Assembly: GCA_947650915.1 (NCBI GenBank)
Contig: CANSWY010000005.1
Location: 1 to 64,000 of the forward strand
DNA length: 64,000 nt
Direction of reading: 5' to 3'
Source: an uncultured Eggerthellaceae bacterium
Lineage (GTDB): Bacteria; Actinomycetota; Coriobacteriia; Coriobacteriales; Eggerthellaceae
The position numbers and the translations under genes were made by a program. The notes beneath the pieces were generated by a model that was not told the DNA's origin, did not search any database, and was given only the letters and a program-made list of their open reading frames with translations. Positions 16,946 to 23,855 of this stretch are shown here, piece after piece. The stretch's first letter is position 1. Every line of letters begins with the position of its first letter.

Positions 16946-18760
16946 ATGGCAAATACCGATGAGATCAAAAACCATATAAACGAATATCTTGAGCCAGGCA
17001 AGTCCCATCACGCAATGATTCTCTATGGAGAATGGGGCTCGGGCAAAAGCTACTTTGTGCGCAATGATCTAAAGACGTATCTTGAAGGGCGTGAAGATTC
17101 GATAGCAGTGATTTATACGACTGCTGCGGGCTTTACTGATCCTGATGAGCTAATGGAACGGATAGCAACTGCCTATATCAATGAATTGGCGAGTATCGAA
17201 GAACTACCAGATGACTCTAAAAAGAAAAAGCTTCTAAACGAAGCAAGGAAATCCAGTCTGGGTTTCTTGAAAAATCTAACGAAGAAGGTTGGTAAAGCAT
17301 CGGGAGCTTTACCGTCATTAAGCGATAGTGCTTTCCTCTCTCTAATGCTTCCGAAAAGAGCTCTCATTATCATTGATGATTTGGAGCGCAGGGCTTTTTC
17401 CTTGCTGCACAATAATGACTTGGATGCAGGCGACAATGAAGAATTTGATGACGCTCTGTTCTCTGCCTTGTGCCGCTTAGTAGAGGAACATGGTCATAAG
17501 GTTTTGCTTGTCGCGAACAGCAGCGATGCGATACCTGCAGACATAATGGAAAAACTTGTGTGGGATAGGCAGGAGTTCAAGCCAGATCCCGCTGAGTTAG
17601 TTGATCGAATTCTTGCAGAAAACATCAGAGGTTTTCCTCAAAGTTTAAAAGTTGAGGAGCAAATCATTTCAGCCCAAAGCCATACCGGAAAATGTAATGC
17701 AAGACGCCTGGTTCGTATCAGACCCATGCTTGAATTAATGGCACAATGTGACTTTTTCAAAGACAATGAGATAGATTCCGCAATACGAATAGATACCTTG
17801 AAGGATGTCTTGTATGTAGCGCTACGAGCATCAGATGGCGAAAAGGAAGAGTCTAAAAATGATGATAATTGGCTGACAGAGGAAGAATTCGAACAGTATC
17901 AATCAAAGCTTAACACCCTAAAGTGTTTCAAACTCTTCTTTGTTGAAGGCGTAAAACCTAATATTGATGGATTAAATAACAATCTTGTTCGATTTGCTCA
18001 GAGATATCACCCTCAATCCCAAAAAGAGCAAATAGCTCTTGCTGCCTTGAATTCGATTCGCTGTCGGGCATTCGAGGACGAGGATGGAGAGCAATATTTG
18101 AGGGCAATTATCGATGCTCTTGATTCTGAAGAAATGGATATCTCAAATATTCCAAATGTTTTACGTGCTATCAACCTCTTAAGATCAATAGGAATTGCGT
18201 CGCGGTCAGATTATGAGCAAGCCGTTCAAGCATCTAAGCGCTTGTTGACGAATAATTCTTCCTTCTCAAGGAGCGCCATCAACGAAGATCAAATTGCTTG
18301 GCAAGTGGTTCACGTCGATGACGTTAATCGACTCGACGCAATAGACAGCCTGCGCGAAATGGCCCTTCAGAAATTTAAGGATGAAGCATATCCACGCATG
18401 ATGGCCGGAGTAGATGATGCTGACGAGGAAGCTGGTTTACGAATAGCACAAAATGCTGATGCTTGGTTTGGCCCAGATCCGATTGGACTCACGGCAATTA
18501 GCCCTGACGAATTCGGGGATTTTTTCAAGACCGCCAATGCTGTTTCAATTCATGCGCTCTGGAATGCCATCGTTCGAATGAACAATGAAGGCATTCAGTC
18601 AAAAGCCAGGAGCAGAGAACAAGTAAAGAAGTGGAACAAAGAGCTTGCGGAGATTCTTTCGCAAGTTGATGTCGACTCAAAGATGCGAAATTATCTGATT
18701 GGGCAGTTATGCGAATATCTGCAGAACAATACGGTTACGGCTGAGCAGGTTCAAACATAA
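16946..18760 (+). CDS. KAP-like P-loop NTPase following the type I RM operon
   Basis: 604 residues. Walker A is GEWGSGKS at 28-35 and the Walker B-like motif is LIIIDDLERRA near 140-150; IDDLER is characteristic of KAP/AAA-type NTPases. The C-terminal 300 residues are helical and charged with no motif I recognise. No transmembrane segment is seen, unlike classical KAP proteins. It is 58 bp downstream of hsdR on the same strand, and its DNA is visibly more AT-rich than hsdR, suggesting separate acquisition. KAP-like NTPases are frequent in defence islands, so an anti-phage role is plausible but not shown. Confidence 0.7.
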   Translation: MANTDEIKNHINEYLEPGKSHHAMILYGEWGSGKSYFVRNDLKTYLEGREDSIAVIYTTAAGFTDPDELMERIATAYINELASIEELPDDSKKKKLLNEARKSSLGFLKNLTKKVGKASGALPSLSDSAFLSLMLPKRALIIIDDLERRAFSLLHNNDLDAGDNEEFDDALFSALCRLVEEHGHKVLLVANSSDAIPADIMEKLVWDRQEFKPDPAELVDRILAENIRGFPQSLKVEEQIISAQSHTGKCNARRLVRIRPMLELMAQCDFFKDNEIDSAIRIDTLKDVLYVALRASDGEKEESKNDDNWLTEEEFEQYQSKLNTLKCFKLFFVEGVKPNIDGLNNNLVRFAQRYHPQSQKEQIALAALNSIRCRAFEDEDGEQYLRAIIDALDSEEMDISNIPNVLRAINLLRSIGIASRSDYEQAVQASKRLLTNNSSFSRSAINEDQIAWQVVHVDDVNRLDAIDSLREMALQKFKDEAYPRMMAGVDDADEEAGLRIAQNADAWFGPDPIGLTAISPDEFGDFFKTANAVSIHALWNAIVRMNNEGIQSKARSREQVKKWNKELAEILSQVDVDSKMRNYLIGQLCEYLQNNTVTAEQVQT

Positions 18761-18946
18761 ATCATAACATAATTGTTTGAAACAGCCGTTTGAGTTCAGA
18801 ATTGTTAGGGATTGACTTCGCGCTTGATAGATTGATTGGTCCATGTTGTAAAAACATGGTGGCTGAATAAGCTACCCCCAGGCGTCGGGGTCAGTCTCTC
18901 GGCATTTTTCGGGTTATGTTTCAAAAAGTGTGCTCTTTGGAATTAT
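18761..18946. other. Intergenic stretch after the NTPase gene
   Basis: No gene is seen. A small hairpin with arms CCATGTT/AACATGG lies at 18841-18859; it is not followed by a T run. The GC-rich piece around 18870-18900 (CCCCCAGGCGTCGGGG) forms a second small stem. Confidence 0.4.
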
Positions 18947-19070
18947 TCACCGCCTGTATTCAGTAGGCATATGGAACTCGCTCCAGACGATCCCTGATTC
19001 GTATTCCTCGGGTGCCCCGTCATCTCGCTTGCTTTCGCTGGCAGCTGATGCGAACAGCCCATCCACTTTA
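18947..19070 (-). pseudogene. 3' gene fragment next to the IS3 element, unidentified
   Basis: Read on the minus strand, an open frame enters from the repeat/IS boundary and ends in TGA at 18947-18949: KVDGLFASAASESKRDDG, EEYESGIVWSEF and HMPTEYRR. The composition is protein-like, but no start remains. It may be the tail of a gene broken by the repeat and the insertion element. Identity unknown. Confidence 0.35.
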
Positions 19071-19079
19071 GTGACAAAG

Positions 19080-20357
19080 GGGAGTGCGGACGTTTTCTTA
19101 GACTTCCTAACTATACCCTAGGCTCAGTCTGTACTCTTTCGGGCTAAGCCATCCTAGACGCTTCTTTATGCGCTGCTCGCAGAAGTACCGGAGATAGGAA
19201 TCCAGTCTCTCCATGAACTCGCTTGCGTTTACACCCCTCCAATCGCGCCCGTAGTAGAACTCGGTCTTCAGACGTCCGAAGAAGCCCTCGCATGCGGAGT
19301 TGTCGGCACAGCAGCCCTTCCTGGACATGCTTCTCGTAAGCCCTACTTCCTCGCAGAGCTTGATCCATGACGGGATACGATAATGGACACCTCGATCGGA
19401 ATGGATGATAGGATGCGACCCCGTGCGCTTCCTCGCGATCGCATCCTTCAGGCTCCCATCGGAGAGCTCCTTTGAAGGATGCCTTCCGATCCGCCAAGAG
19501 ACAGGGGCGCCGTCGAAGGCGTCTATCACGGGATGGAGGTAGACCTTGGCGCCACCTGGGAGCGCGAACTCGGTCATGTCGGTGAGCCAGATCTCATCAG
19601 GGGCGTCAGCAGAGAAGCGATGACGGACGAGATCGTGCGGGGCATCCGCGATCTCTCCTTTGTAGGAGCAGTACTTCCTAGGCTTGTTCGGACGAATGAC
19701 ACGCATGCCTTCGTCGCGCATGAGACGGCGCACCACCTTCTCGGAGACCTTGACCCCGCAGCGCTTGAGGGTCGCCCAGATGCGCCGGTAGCCGAAGGTC
19801 TGGCCGCTTGACTCGAATACGCTGCGCACCTCTTTTCTGAGGCAGGCGTACTTGTCACGCCCAAGGCGGGCGCGGTGATACTCATAGGAGCTCTTCGATA
19901 TCCTCAAGAAACCTGTGATCTGTCGGAGGGGCAGGCCTGTCGCCATCCTCAATCTCTCGCCTGACTCGCATTTGCTCCTGTTCGAGATCGAATCCGGCAC
20001 CCACCCGTCCGCTTTTAGGTCGGCCAACACCGCCCGAAGCAAGAGGTCCTCGATCTGCGCGGGCTCTAGTCCTGCGAGCGGTCCTGAATGAGGCGGCGCA
20101 TAGAGATCGTCGTTTTCCATCTCCTTGCCTTTCTCGTCATCACCTTCAGATGATACAGGCGTGAGGGTTTCGCTCAAAGCCCTTCGTGCGGCAAGCCATC
20201 GAAAGACGGTGCGTCTGTTGACCCCGATGTAGTCTGCTATCTCTTCTTTCGTAGCACCTTCGTCAGCTAGTTTGAGGGCTTTCAACCTGGCCAAATCCTT
20301 GTACATGCGAACTCCTAACAGACCAATTCCTTGGTCCAAGATTTTGTCCGCACTCCC
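19080..20357 (-). mobile_element. IS3-family insertion sequence, complete
   Basis: 1278 bp bounded by perfect 12-bp terminal inverted repeats GGGAGTGCGGAC/GTCCGCACTCCC and flanked by the 3-bp direct repeat AAG (19077-19079 and 20358-20360). The element sits inside a family 2 palindromic repeat: GTGACAAAG on the left, GGTCAGGCTTGATGTCAC on the right. The transposase is intact, so the element may be active. Confidence 0.9.
19107..20306 (-). CDS. IS3-family transposase
   Basis: 399 residues in a single frame. An N-terminal helix-turn-helix (KEEIADYIGVNRRTVFRWLA) is followed by a linker, the HTH_21-like region RICKSSYEYHRARLG-type segment (RISKSSYEYHRARLG) and the rve integrase core. Catalytic residues are Asp in LTDMTEF, Asp in HSDRGVHY and Glu in ACEGFFGRLK, a DD(35)E triad. 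The ATG at 20306 follows TTAGGAG and keeps the gene inside the IS ends. No programmed frameshift is needed, unlike many IS3 members, because both regions are already fused. Confidence 0.92.
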   Translation of the reverse strand: MYKDLARLKALKLADEGATKEEIADYIGVNRRTVFRWLAARRALSETLTPVSSEGDDEKGKEMENDDLYAPPHSGPLAGLEPAQIEDLLLRAVLADLKADGWVPDSISNRSKCESGERLRMATGLPLRQITGFLRISKSSYEYHRARLGRDKYACLRKEVRSVFESSGQTFGYRRIWATLKRCGVKVSEKVVRRLMRDEGMRVIRPNKPRKYCSYKGEIADAPHDLVRHRFSADAPDEIWLTDMTEFALPGGAKVYLHPVIDAFDGAPVSWRIGRHPSKELSDGSLKDAIARKRTGSHPIIHSDRGVHYRIPSWIKLCEEVGLTRSMSRKGCCADNSACEGFFGRLKTEFYYGRDWRGVNASEFMERLDSYLRYFCEQRIKKRLGWLSPKEYRLSLGYS

Positions 20358-20430
20358 AAGGGTCAGGCTTGATGTCACTATTGAGAAACAGCGATACTGA
20401 GCAATGACATTGTGTCTGATCCTCTGTCAC
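20358..20430 (+). repeat. Family 2 palindromic repeat, copy 2a (split by IS3)
   Basis: This is the right-hand part of the repeat; its first nine bases (GTGACAAAG) are at 19071-19079 on the other side of the element. The inner part reads GGTCAGGCTTGATGTCAC and the end is CTGATCCTCTGTCAC. Confidence 0.85.
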
Positions 20431-20697
20431 ATGGACTGTCACCATAAGGATCGGCAGCTTAGTGCGCGCTGCCAAGAAGATCGACCCCTTGACGCTCACG
20501 AACATGAATCTGCACTAAATATGGAAGAGCGTTTCTTCGAGATTCTGGAGGGGGGCATCGGTGCCATCTATCGTCCATCGATTTTGTGTTGCCTGATTGA
20601 AAAGGTCACCCCGGTTGTTTATCCTGAATATGAAAAGAGAGCCGTCATTGTAAACGACTCTCCGTTGCAGGATGAGATTCTAGTGGCCGTTAGGGTC
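20431..20697. other. Region of ambiguous coding potential
   Basis: On the plus strand an open frame starting at 20521 (MEERFFEILEGG...) runs on to 21072, but its second half is antisense to the two small genes below and lacks a ribosome binding site. A short plus-strand tail ending at TAA just before 20521 (GSLVRAAKKIDPLTLTNMNL) and a minus-strand start (MFVSVKGSIFLAARTKLPIL) are both protein-like. I cannot decide which, if any, is real; a decayed gene is possible. Confidence 0.25.
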
Positions 20698-20796
20698 TCA
20701 TCTTATTTTGAAGCGCTTAGTCTTTGTTCCAGTTTTGATCAGTCGTCTTCTTTTGCTGATACGATAAGCGGGAGTTGCGATCTGTACGTGTGCCAA
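20698..20796 (-). CDS. Tiny basic protein, 32 aa, TTG start
   Basis: A strong ribosome binding site (AAGGAGG, 5 bp before the TTG at 20796) opens a 32-residue frame starting (M)AHVQIATPAYRIS and continuing KRRRLIKTGTKTKRFKIR. About a third of residues are Lys or Arg. It lies 36 bp downstream of another tiny basic protein on the same strand, so the two probably share a transcript. No family is recognised; RNA or DNA binding is suggested only by charge. Confidence 0.5.
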   Translation of the reverse strand: MAHVQIATPAYRISKRRRLIKTGTKTKRFKIR

Positions 20797-20832
20797 CTAA
20801 TCCTCCTTTCCTGGAGAGTTTTGAGTTTCAAC

Positions 20833-20961
20833 TTAGTGTTTAGCGTGCTTGTGATTGGCGAGGGTTCTTCCCGAGGAGCTTTTTGTCCTCTTAGAGGTTC
20901 TCTTGCTGGCAAGTCGAGAGGCTGCCCTGCCGACCTTGCCGCCGTGATGGACTCTGGCCAT
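20833..20961 (-). CDS. Tiny basic protein, 42 aa
   Basis: AAGGAGA lies 7 bp before the ATG at 20961. The product is 42 residues, MARVHHGGKVGRAASRLASK then RTSKRTKSSSGRTLANHKHAKH, with ten or more Lys/Arg and several His, and no acidic residues. It is transcribed away from the XRE regulator at 21134, with an AT-rich 170-bp promoter region between them, the layout of a repressor and a divergent regulated transcript. The role is unknown; a small nucleic-acid-binding protein is the simplest idea. Confidence 0.6.
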   Translation of the reverse strand: MARVHHGGKVGRAASRLASKRTSKRTKSSSGRTLANHKHAKH

Positions 20962-21133
20962 GTTTCATCTCCTTTCATGACGGGGCTCTACAACTCCACC
21001 ATTGGTAAACCGAGGTGGATTCTTTGGTTCGTTGTCGCTCTCCTTTCTTCTATAATGAATATTGCTACTTAAGAGTATTATAAGAAAAGTAATAATTCAA
21101 GTAAATAATTGAGCAAAATCGAAGAAGGTAAAA

Positions 21134-21739
21134 ATGAGCGAAAGGGACAACAGGTCGATTCTTGATACAGAGCTCCTCGGTTTCAATTTAAGGAGGGCTC
21201 GTCAAAAAGCAGGCTACGAGAAAGCAGAAGATTTGGTTGAGGCTTTAGCAAATCAGCTCAACTATTCTGTATCAAAACAGACGATATATAACGTCGAAAG
21301 CGGTAAGCAAGAACCAAAGCTTAGTCTCTATCTTGCATTGATGCGTCTTCTCCATCCTGACGAGTTTCCAATGGTTGATTCTGTCGTTGTTGATGCGTTG
21401 CCGCCTCGCTGGAGGGTCCCACTTTTGGTTGCAGAGGAGCTTGATGCTCAAAGTGAGCAAAACGAGAGCGGTAAGGAGACAGATGATTCCGCGAAGTTGT
21501 CAGGATTCACCGATGCCGCAAGAGTGGCGTCAGCCTTGTTGATGCCAGAAATTCATACCTCAGCGATCTCTGCTGCAGCTAGGACCCTTGCCGCGTCAGC
21601 ATCCGCGATTGATGCATCGAAGCTCGTTAGCGCCTTTGCTGCAGCAAGCCAATTGGGTGCAGTGGCTCGAGCAGGCTTAGAGCCCTCAGGGCAAGTTGAT
21701 GTTTCAGAAGGCGAGGCGAATCTTAAAGATAAGGAATAG
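21134..21739 (+). CDS. XRE-family helix-turn-helix regulator
   Basis: 201 residues. The N-terminal HTH (about 13-62) reads LGFNLRRARQKAGYEKAEDL with SVSKQTIYNVESGKQEP as recognition helix and following turn. The C-terminal half is Ala/Ser-rich without the peptidase S24 motifs of LexA/CI-type repressors, so induction by RecA cleavage is not expected. GAAGGTAAAA precedes the ATG. It stands divergent from two tiny basic genes and upstream of the RexA/RexB-like pair on the same strand, separated from it by repeats. It probably represses its divergent promoter region. Confidence 0.8.
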   Translation: MSERDNRSILDTELLGFNLRRARQKAGYEKAEDLVEALANQLNYSVSKQTIYNVESGKQEPKLSLYLALMRLLHPDEFPMVDSVVVDALPPRWRVPLLVAEELDAQSEQNESGKETDDSAKLSGFTDAARVASALLMPEIHTSAISAAARTLAASASAIDASKLVSAFAAASQLGAVARAGLEPSGQVDVSEGEANLKDKE

Positions 21740-21742
21740 TCA

Positions 21743-21774
21743 GTGACAAAGGGGAGTACGGACGTCTTCTTGTA
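21743..21774 (+). repeat. Solo end of an IS3-family element with repeat fragment
   Basis: GTGACAAAG (21743-21751) is followed by GGGAGTACGGACGTCTTCTT and GTA, matching the left flank and terminal repeat of the IS3 element at 19080. No transposase follows; a full family 2 repeat starts right after. It looks like the scar of a lost or deleted insertion. Confidence 0.7.
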
Positions 21775-21848
21775 GTGACAAAGGGTCAGGCTTGATGTCG
21801 CTGTTGAAAAGCAGCGATACTGGGCTGTGACATTGGATCCCCTGTCAC
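21775..21848 (+). repeat. Family 2 palindromic repeat, copy 2b
   Basis: Starts GTGACAAAGGGTCAGGCTTG and ends GATCCCCTGTCAC, with an internal GCAGCGATACTGGGC loop region. It lies 36 bp after the XRE gene and could terminate its transcript. Confidence 0.85.
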
Positions 21849-21907
21849 GCACTCTCCATCCCGAATCGATAACGTTGCATTTTACTGCGCCACATTGTGG
21901 GCATCTA

Positions 21908-21932
21908 TCTGTAGAGCAATGCGCTCTACAGA
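21908..21932. repeat. Perfect 10-bp inverted repeat
   Basis: TCTGTAGAGC and GCTCTACAGA are separated by AATGC. It sits between the family 2 and family 3 repeats, in non-coding DNA upstream of the RexA-like gene; it could be an operator or a small hairpin. Confidence 0.6.
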
Positions 21933-21968
21933 CCTTGCTCTCATGGATAATATGATGAATGGCACGAA

Positions 21969-22228
21969 ACGGTCCAGATGTCAGAAGATGTCAGATGTTG
22001 TCGGTTCTCCTTGCCGATAGGCTTTCTCTCACGGCTTCTTGAGGAATCTGGTGGATATAGCGAATGGGTTCGAGCGGATGTGATTCGTTCTAATGGAAAT
22101 GCGCCGTTCGGCGCTTCACGAACTCACTTGACGCAACCTCGTATTCGATTCTCGTCATCGCCGTCTTTCCACTGCACCCCGCCATCTCGTTGCACTCGAT
22201 CATGACGTTTGGATCTTCTCCTGTCATG
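21969..22228. mobile_element. Family 3 MITE-like element, copy 3a
   Basis: About 260 bp, diverged copy of the elements at 27376 and 33060. The left end reads ACGGTCCAGATG and the right end CATGACGTTTGGATC then TTCTCCTGTCATG. Shared interior blocks include CGGCTTCTTGAGGAATC, GGATATAGCGAATGGGTTCG and TTTCCACTGCACC. No coding sequence is seen in it. Confidence 0.7.
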
Positions 22229-22379
22229 TTCGTCCTCTGTCATGGTCTTGACATATTATGAAGATGGAGCTGATGAAAGGTTTGTGCAGGGATGGATTGA
22301 TGTTTGGTGAGGCGCGCTGTTATTCTGAATCACGCGGCGTGGATTCGGTATGCGGTGTCGATGTTATGAAGGGTTGGTA

Positions 22380-23255
22380 ATGAGCAAAGAAGCGACTTTT
22401 TTCTGCTTTAGGTATTTCGAGGTAAAGAAGCAGGGAGATTTATTCGAATCAAATCTGCCAAGCTTGATGCAGCGTGTGATTGATGAGTGCAGAAAGGCAA
22501 AGATAGAAGTTCTGTCGGCCGATGGGAAACGGTCAGGGTTGATCTTTGTCAAGGAATTGGACAAGAATCTTGTTTTGCTGAAGCAATATAAACAAACAAA
22601 CGTAACGGTTCAGAAATTTAACTCCTCCGAAGAAGACATCGTTCCTGTAGAAGATGACAGTCTTCCGTTTGTTTTTGTAATTGTTTCTTTGGGAAATCAA
22701 CAAATGATTGCATTCCAGAAGAAAACGACAGTATTTAGAGATGCTCAAGCTGCTAAATCGGCGTTTCTGCGAATACTGAAGCAACACTTTGATGATCCCA
22801 ATATTACGCTTTCTATTGATGAGATTTCTATTGAAAAACGCTTTTGGGCAATCGTGGATCGAGCTGAAAAAATCTACTCAATGAAGCTCAAGCTTCGATC
22901 TCCAAATTTATTTGGCGGCGCTTTTGAAATCCATTCATTCCTTGAAGCGATTAATGAGGAAACAAACAATGATTCTGTGATTCTTGAATTGGAGAGCGAA
23001 AGTGGTGATTTAACCATTGAGGAAGAGGATTATGGGGACGCGCTAGCATATATTGATGCTGGAGGCGGAAGTTGGGAAATTACTTGTCAAAATGACTCAT
23101 CGCAGAAAAGGGAAAGGATAAAAAGCACTTCGGACGTATCAAGTTTTACTATTCCGACTCCAGAAGAGACGCCGAAGCTTTTGGAGGACGGTGAAATGAT
23201 TGCAAGCGAGCTTACGGCAATTGATAGAGTTTCGCGCCCGCTAGAGGGTAATTAA
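22380..23255 (+). CDS. RexA-like soluble protein of a two-gene abortive-infection-type cassette
   Basis: 292 residues, no transmembrane segment, AT-rich gene. Size, order and several local patterns resemble lambda RexA (279 aa). DDSLPFVFVIVSLGNQQMIAF parallels RexA DESLGFPSFLFVEGDTIGFA, and KIYSMKLKLRSPNLFGGAF parallels TVKVEAKLPVFGDIL, at similar positions. The next gene, 2 bp downstream, is a four-helix membrane protein like RexB. RexA is a DNA-binding sensor that activates the RexB channel on phage infection; this function is inferred by analogy from remembered sequence, not from an alignment. The ATG at 22380 is preferred to the upstream in-frame start because GAAGGGTTGGTA precedes it. 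Confidence 0.6.
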   Translation: MSKEATFFCFRYFEVKKQGDLFESNLPSLMQRVIDECRKAKIEVLSADGKRSGLIFVKELDKNLVLLKQYKQTNVTVQKFNSSEEDIVPVEDDSLPFVFVIVSLGNQQMIAFQKKTTVFRDAQAAKSAFLRILKQHFDDPNITLSIDEISIEKRFWAIVDRAEKIYSMKLKLRSPNLFGGAFEIHSFLEAINEETNNDSVILELESESGDLTIEEEDYGDALAYIDAGGGSWEITCQNDSSQKRERIKSTSDVSSFTIPTPEETPKLLEDGEMIASELTAIDRVSRPLEGN

Positions 23256-23257
23256 TT

Positions 23258-23734
23258 GTGAACGTCGTCTTCTTGATTTGCGTGATTGCAAGTTCAGTGT
23301 TTTCCGCTCTCGTGGTGGGTTCATCTCCTGTAATAATGGGCGGAGAGAGCGAATTGCTCCAGCCTGCATATTGTCTTCAGATCTTGTCGGTTGTTGCAAG
23401 CATTGGGTTTGCGGTCGTTACGTTTATTTTCCCTGCACTTGTGAAGGCTATCGATGGCCAGGAGGATTCGGCGAGTCGGTCTAAATTGGAAAAGATCAGG
23501 GGTGAGCTGCAGCAGGATGTTGTATTGCTCTTTGTGTTGGTTGTAGCTGTATTTATCGTAGGTGTACTTCGTGATTGCGATTTACCTTGGATTCGGGATG
23601 TCCTATGTCTCAAGGAGGCAATCGTTTCTTGGTTTGTATTGGAGTCATTCATTCTGTCCGCAATCGGGATTTTCGATCTCGTTGTGGCGTCGTTTGGGAT
23701 AATGCGCATTCCTATTAATGATATCAGCGAATGA
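23258..23734 (+). CDS. RexB-like four-helix membrane protein
   Basis: 158 residues with helices at about 2-21, 40-62, 87-104 and 121-147, and a charged cytoplasmic-type loop (66-86, KAIDGQEDSASRSKLEKIRG) between the second and third. Lambda RexB (144 aa) has the same four-helix layout with a basic loop after helix 2 (IGSRTRRLAKIREYG). It starts with GTG 2 bp after the RexA-like gene and so is co-translated. Predicted role: inner-membrane channel that depolarises the cell when the sensor is triggered. The gene is AT-rich like its partner. Confidence 0.6.
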   Translation: MNVVFLICVIASSVFSALVVGSSPVIMGGESELLQPAYCLQILSVVASIGFAVVTFIFPALVKAIDGQEDSASRSKLEKIRGELQQDVVLLFVLVVAVFIVGVLRDCDLPWIRDVLCLKEAIVSWFVLESFILSAIGIFDLVVASFGIMRIPINDISE

Positions 23735-23789
23735 CATCAGAACATGTCTAATGGTGCGCTGAAGTAGTTTATGCTTTTGCTATGGTTCC

Positions 23790-23855
23790 TCAACAGATGC
23801 CCGTCAAGCGCTCTATTTGGCGGATCGCCAGCTCGAGCTCTTTGAGCGTGGATTA
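23790..23855 (-). pseudogene. Short 3' gene remnant cut by the IS256 element
   Basis: On the minus strand the frame TLKELELAIRQIERLTGIC ends in TGA at 23790 and is broken at the left end of the IS256-type element. Protein-like, but too short to identify. Confidence 0.3.

Noticed and set aside
18930-19121. 63-codon plus-strand frame at the IS3 left flank
   Set aside because: It crosses the IS boundary and repeat; the minus-strand remnant is the more protein-like reading.
20404-21072. 222-codon plus-strand gene
   Set aside because: No ribosome binding site; the second half is antisense to two small genes with strong ribosome binding sites; the first codons lie in a repeat.
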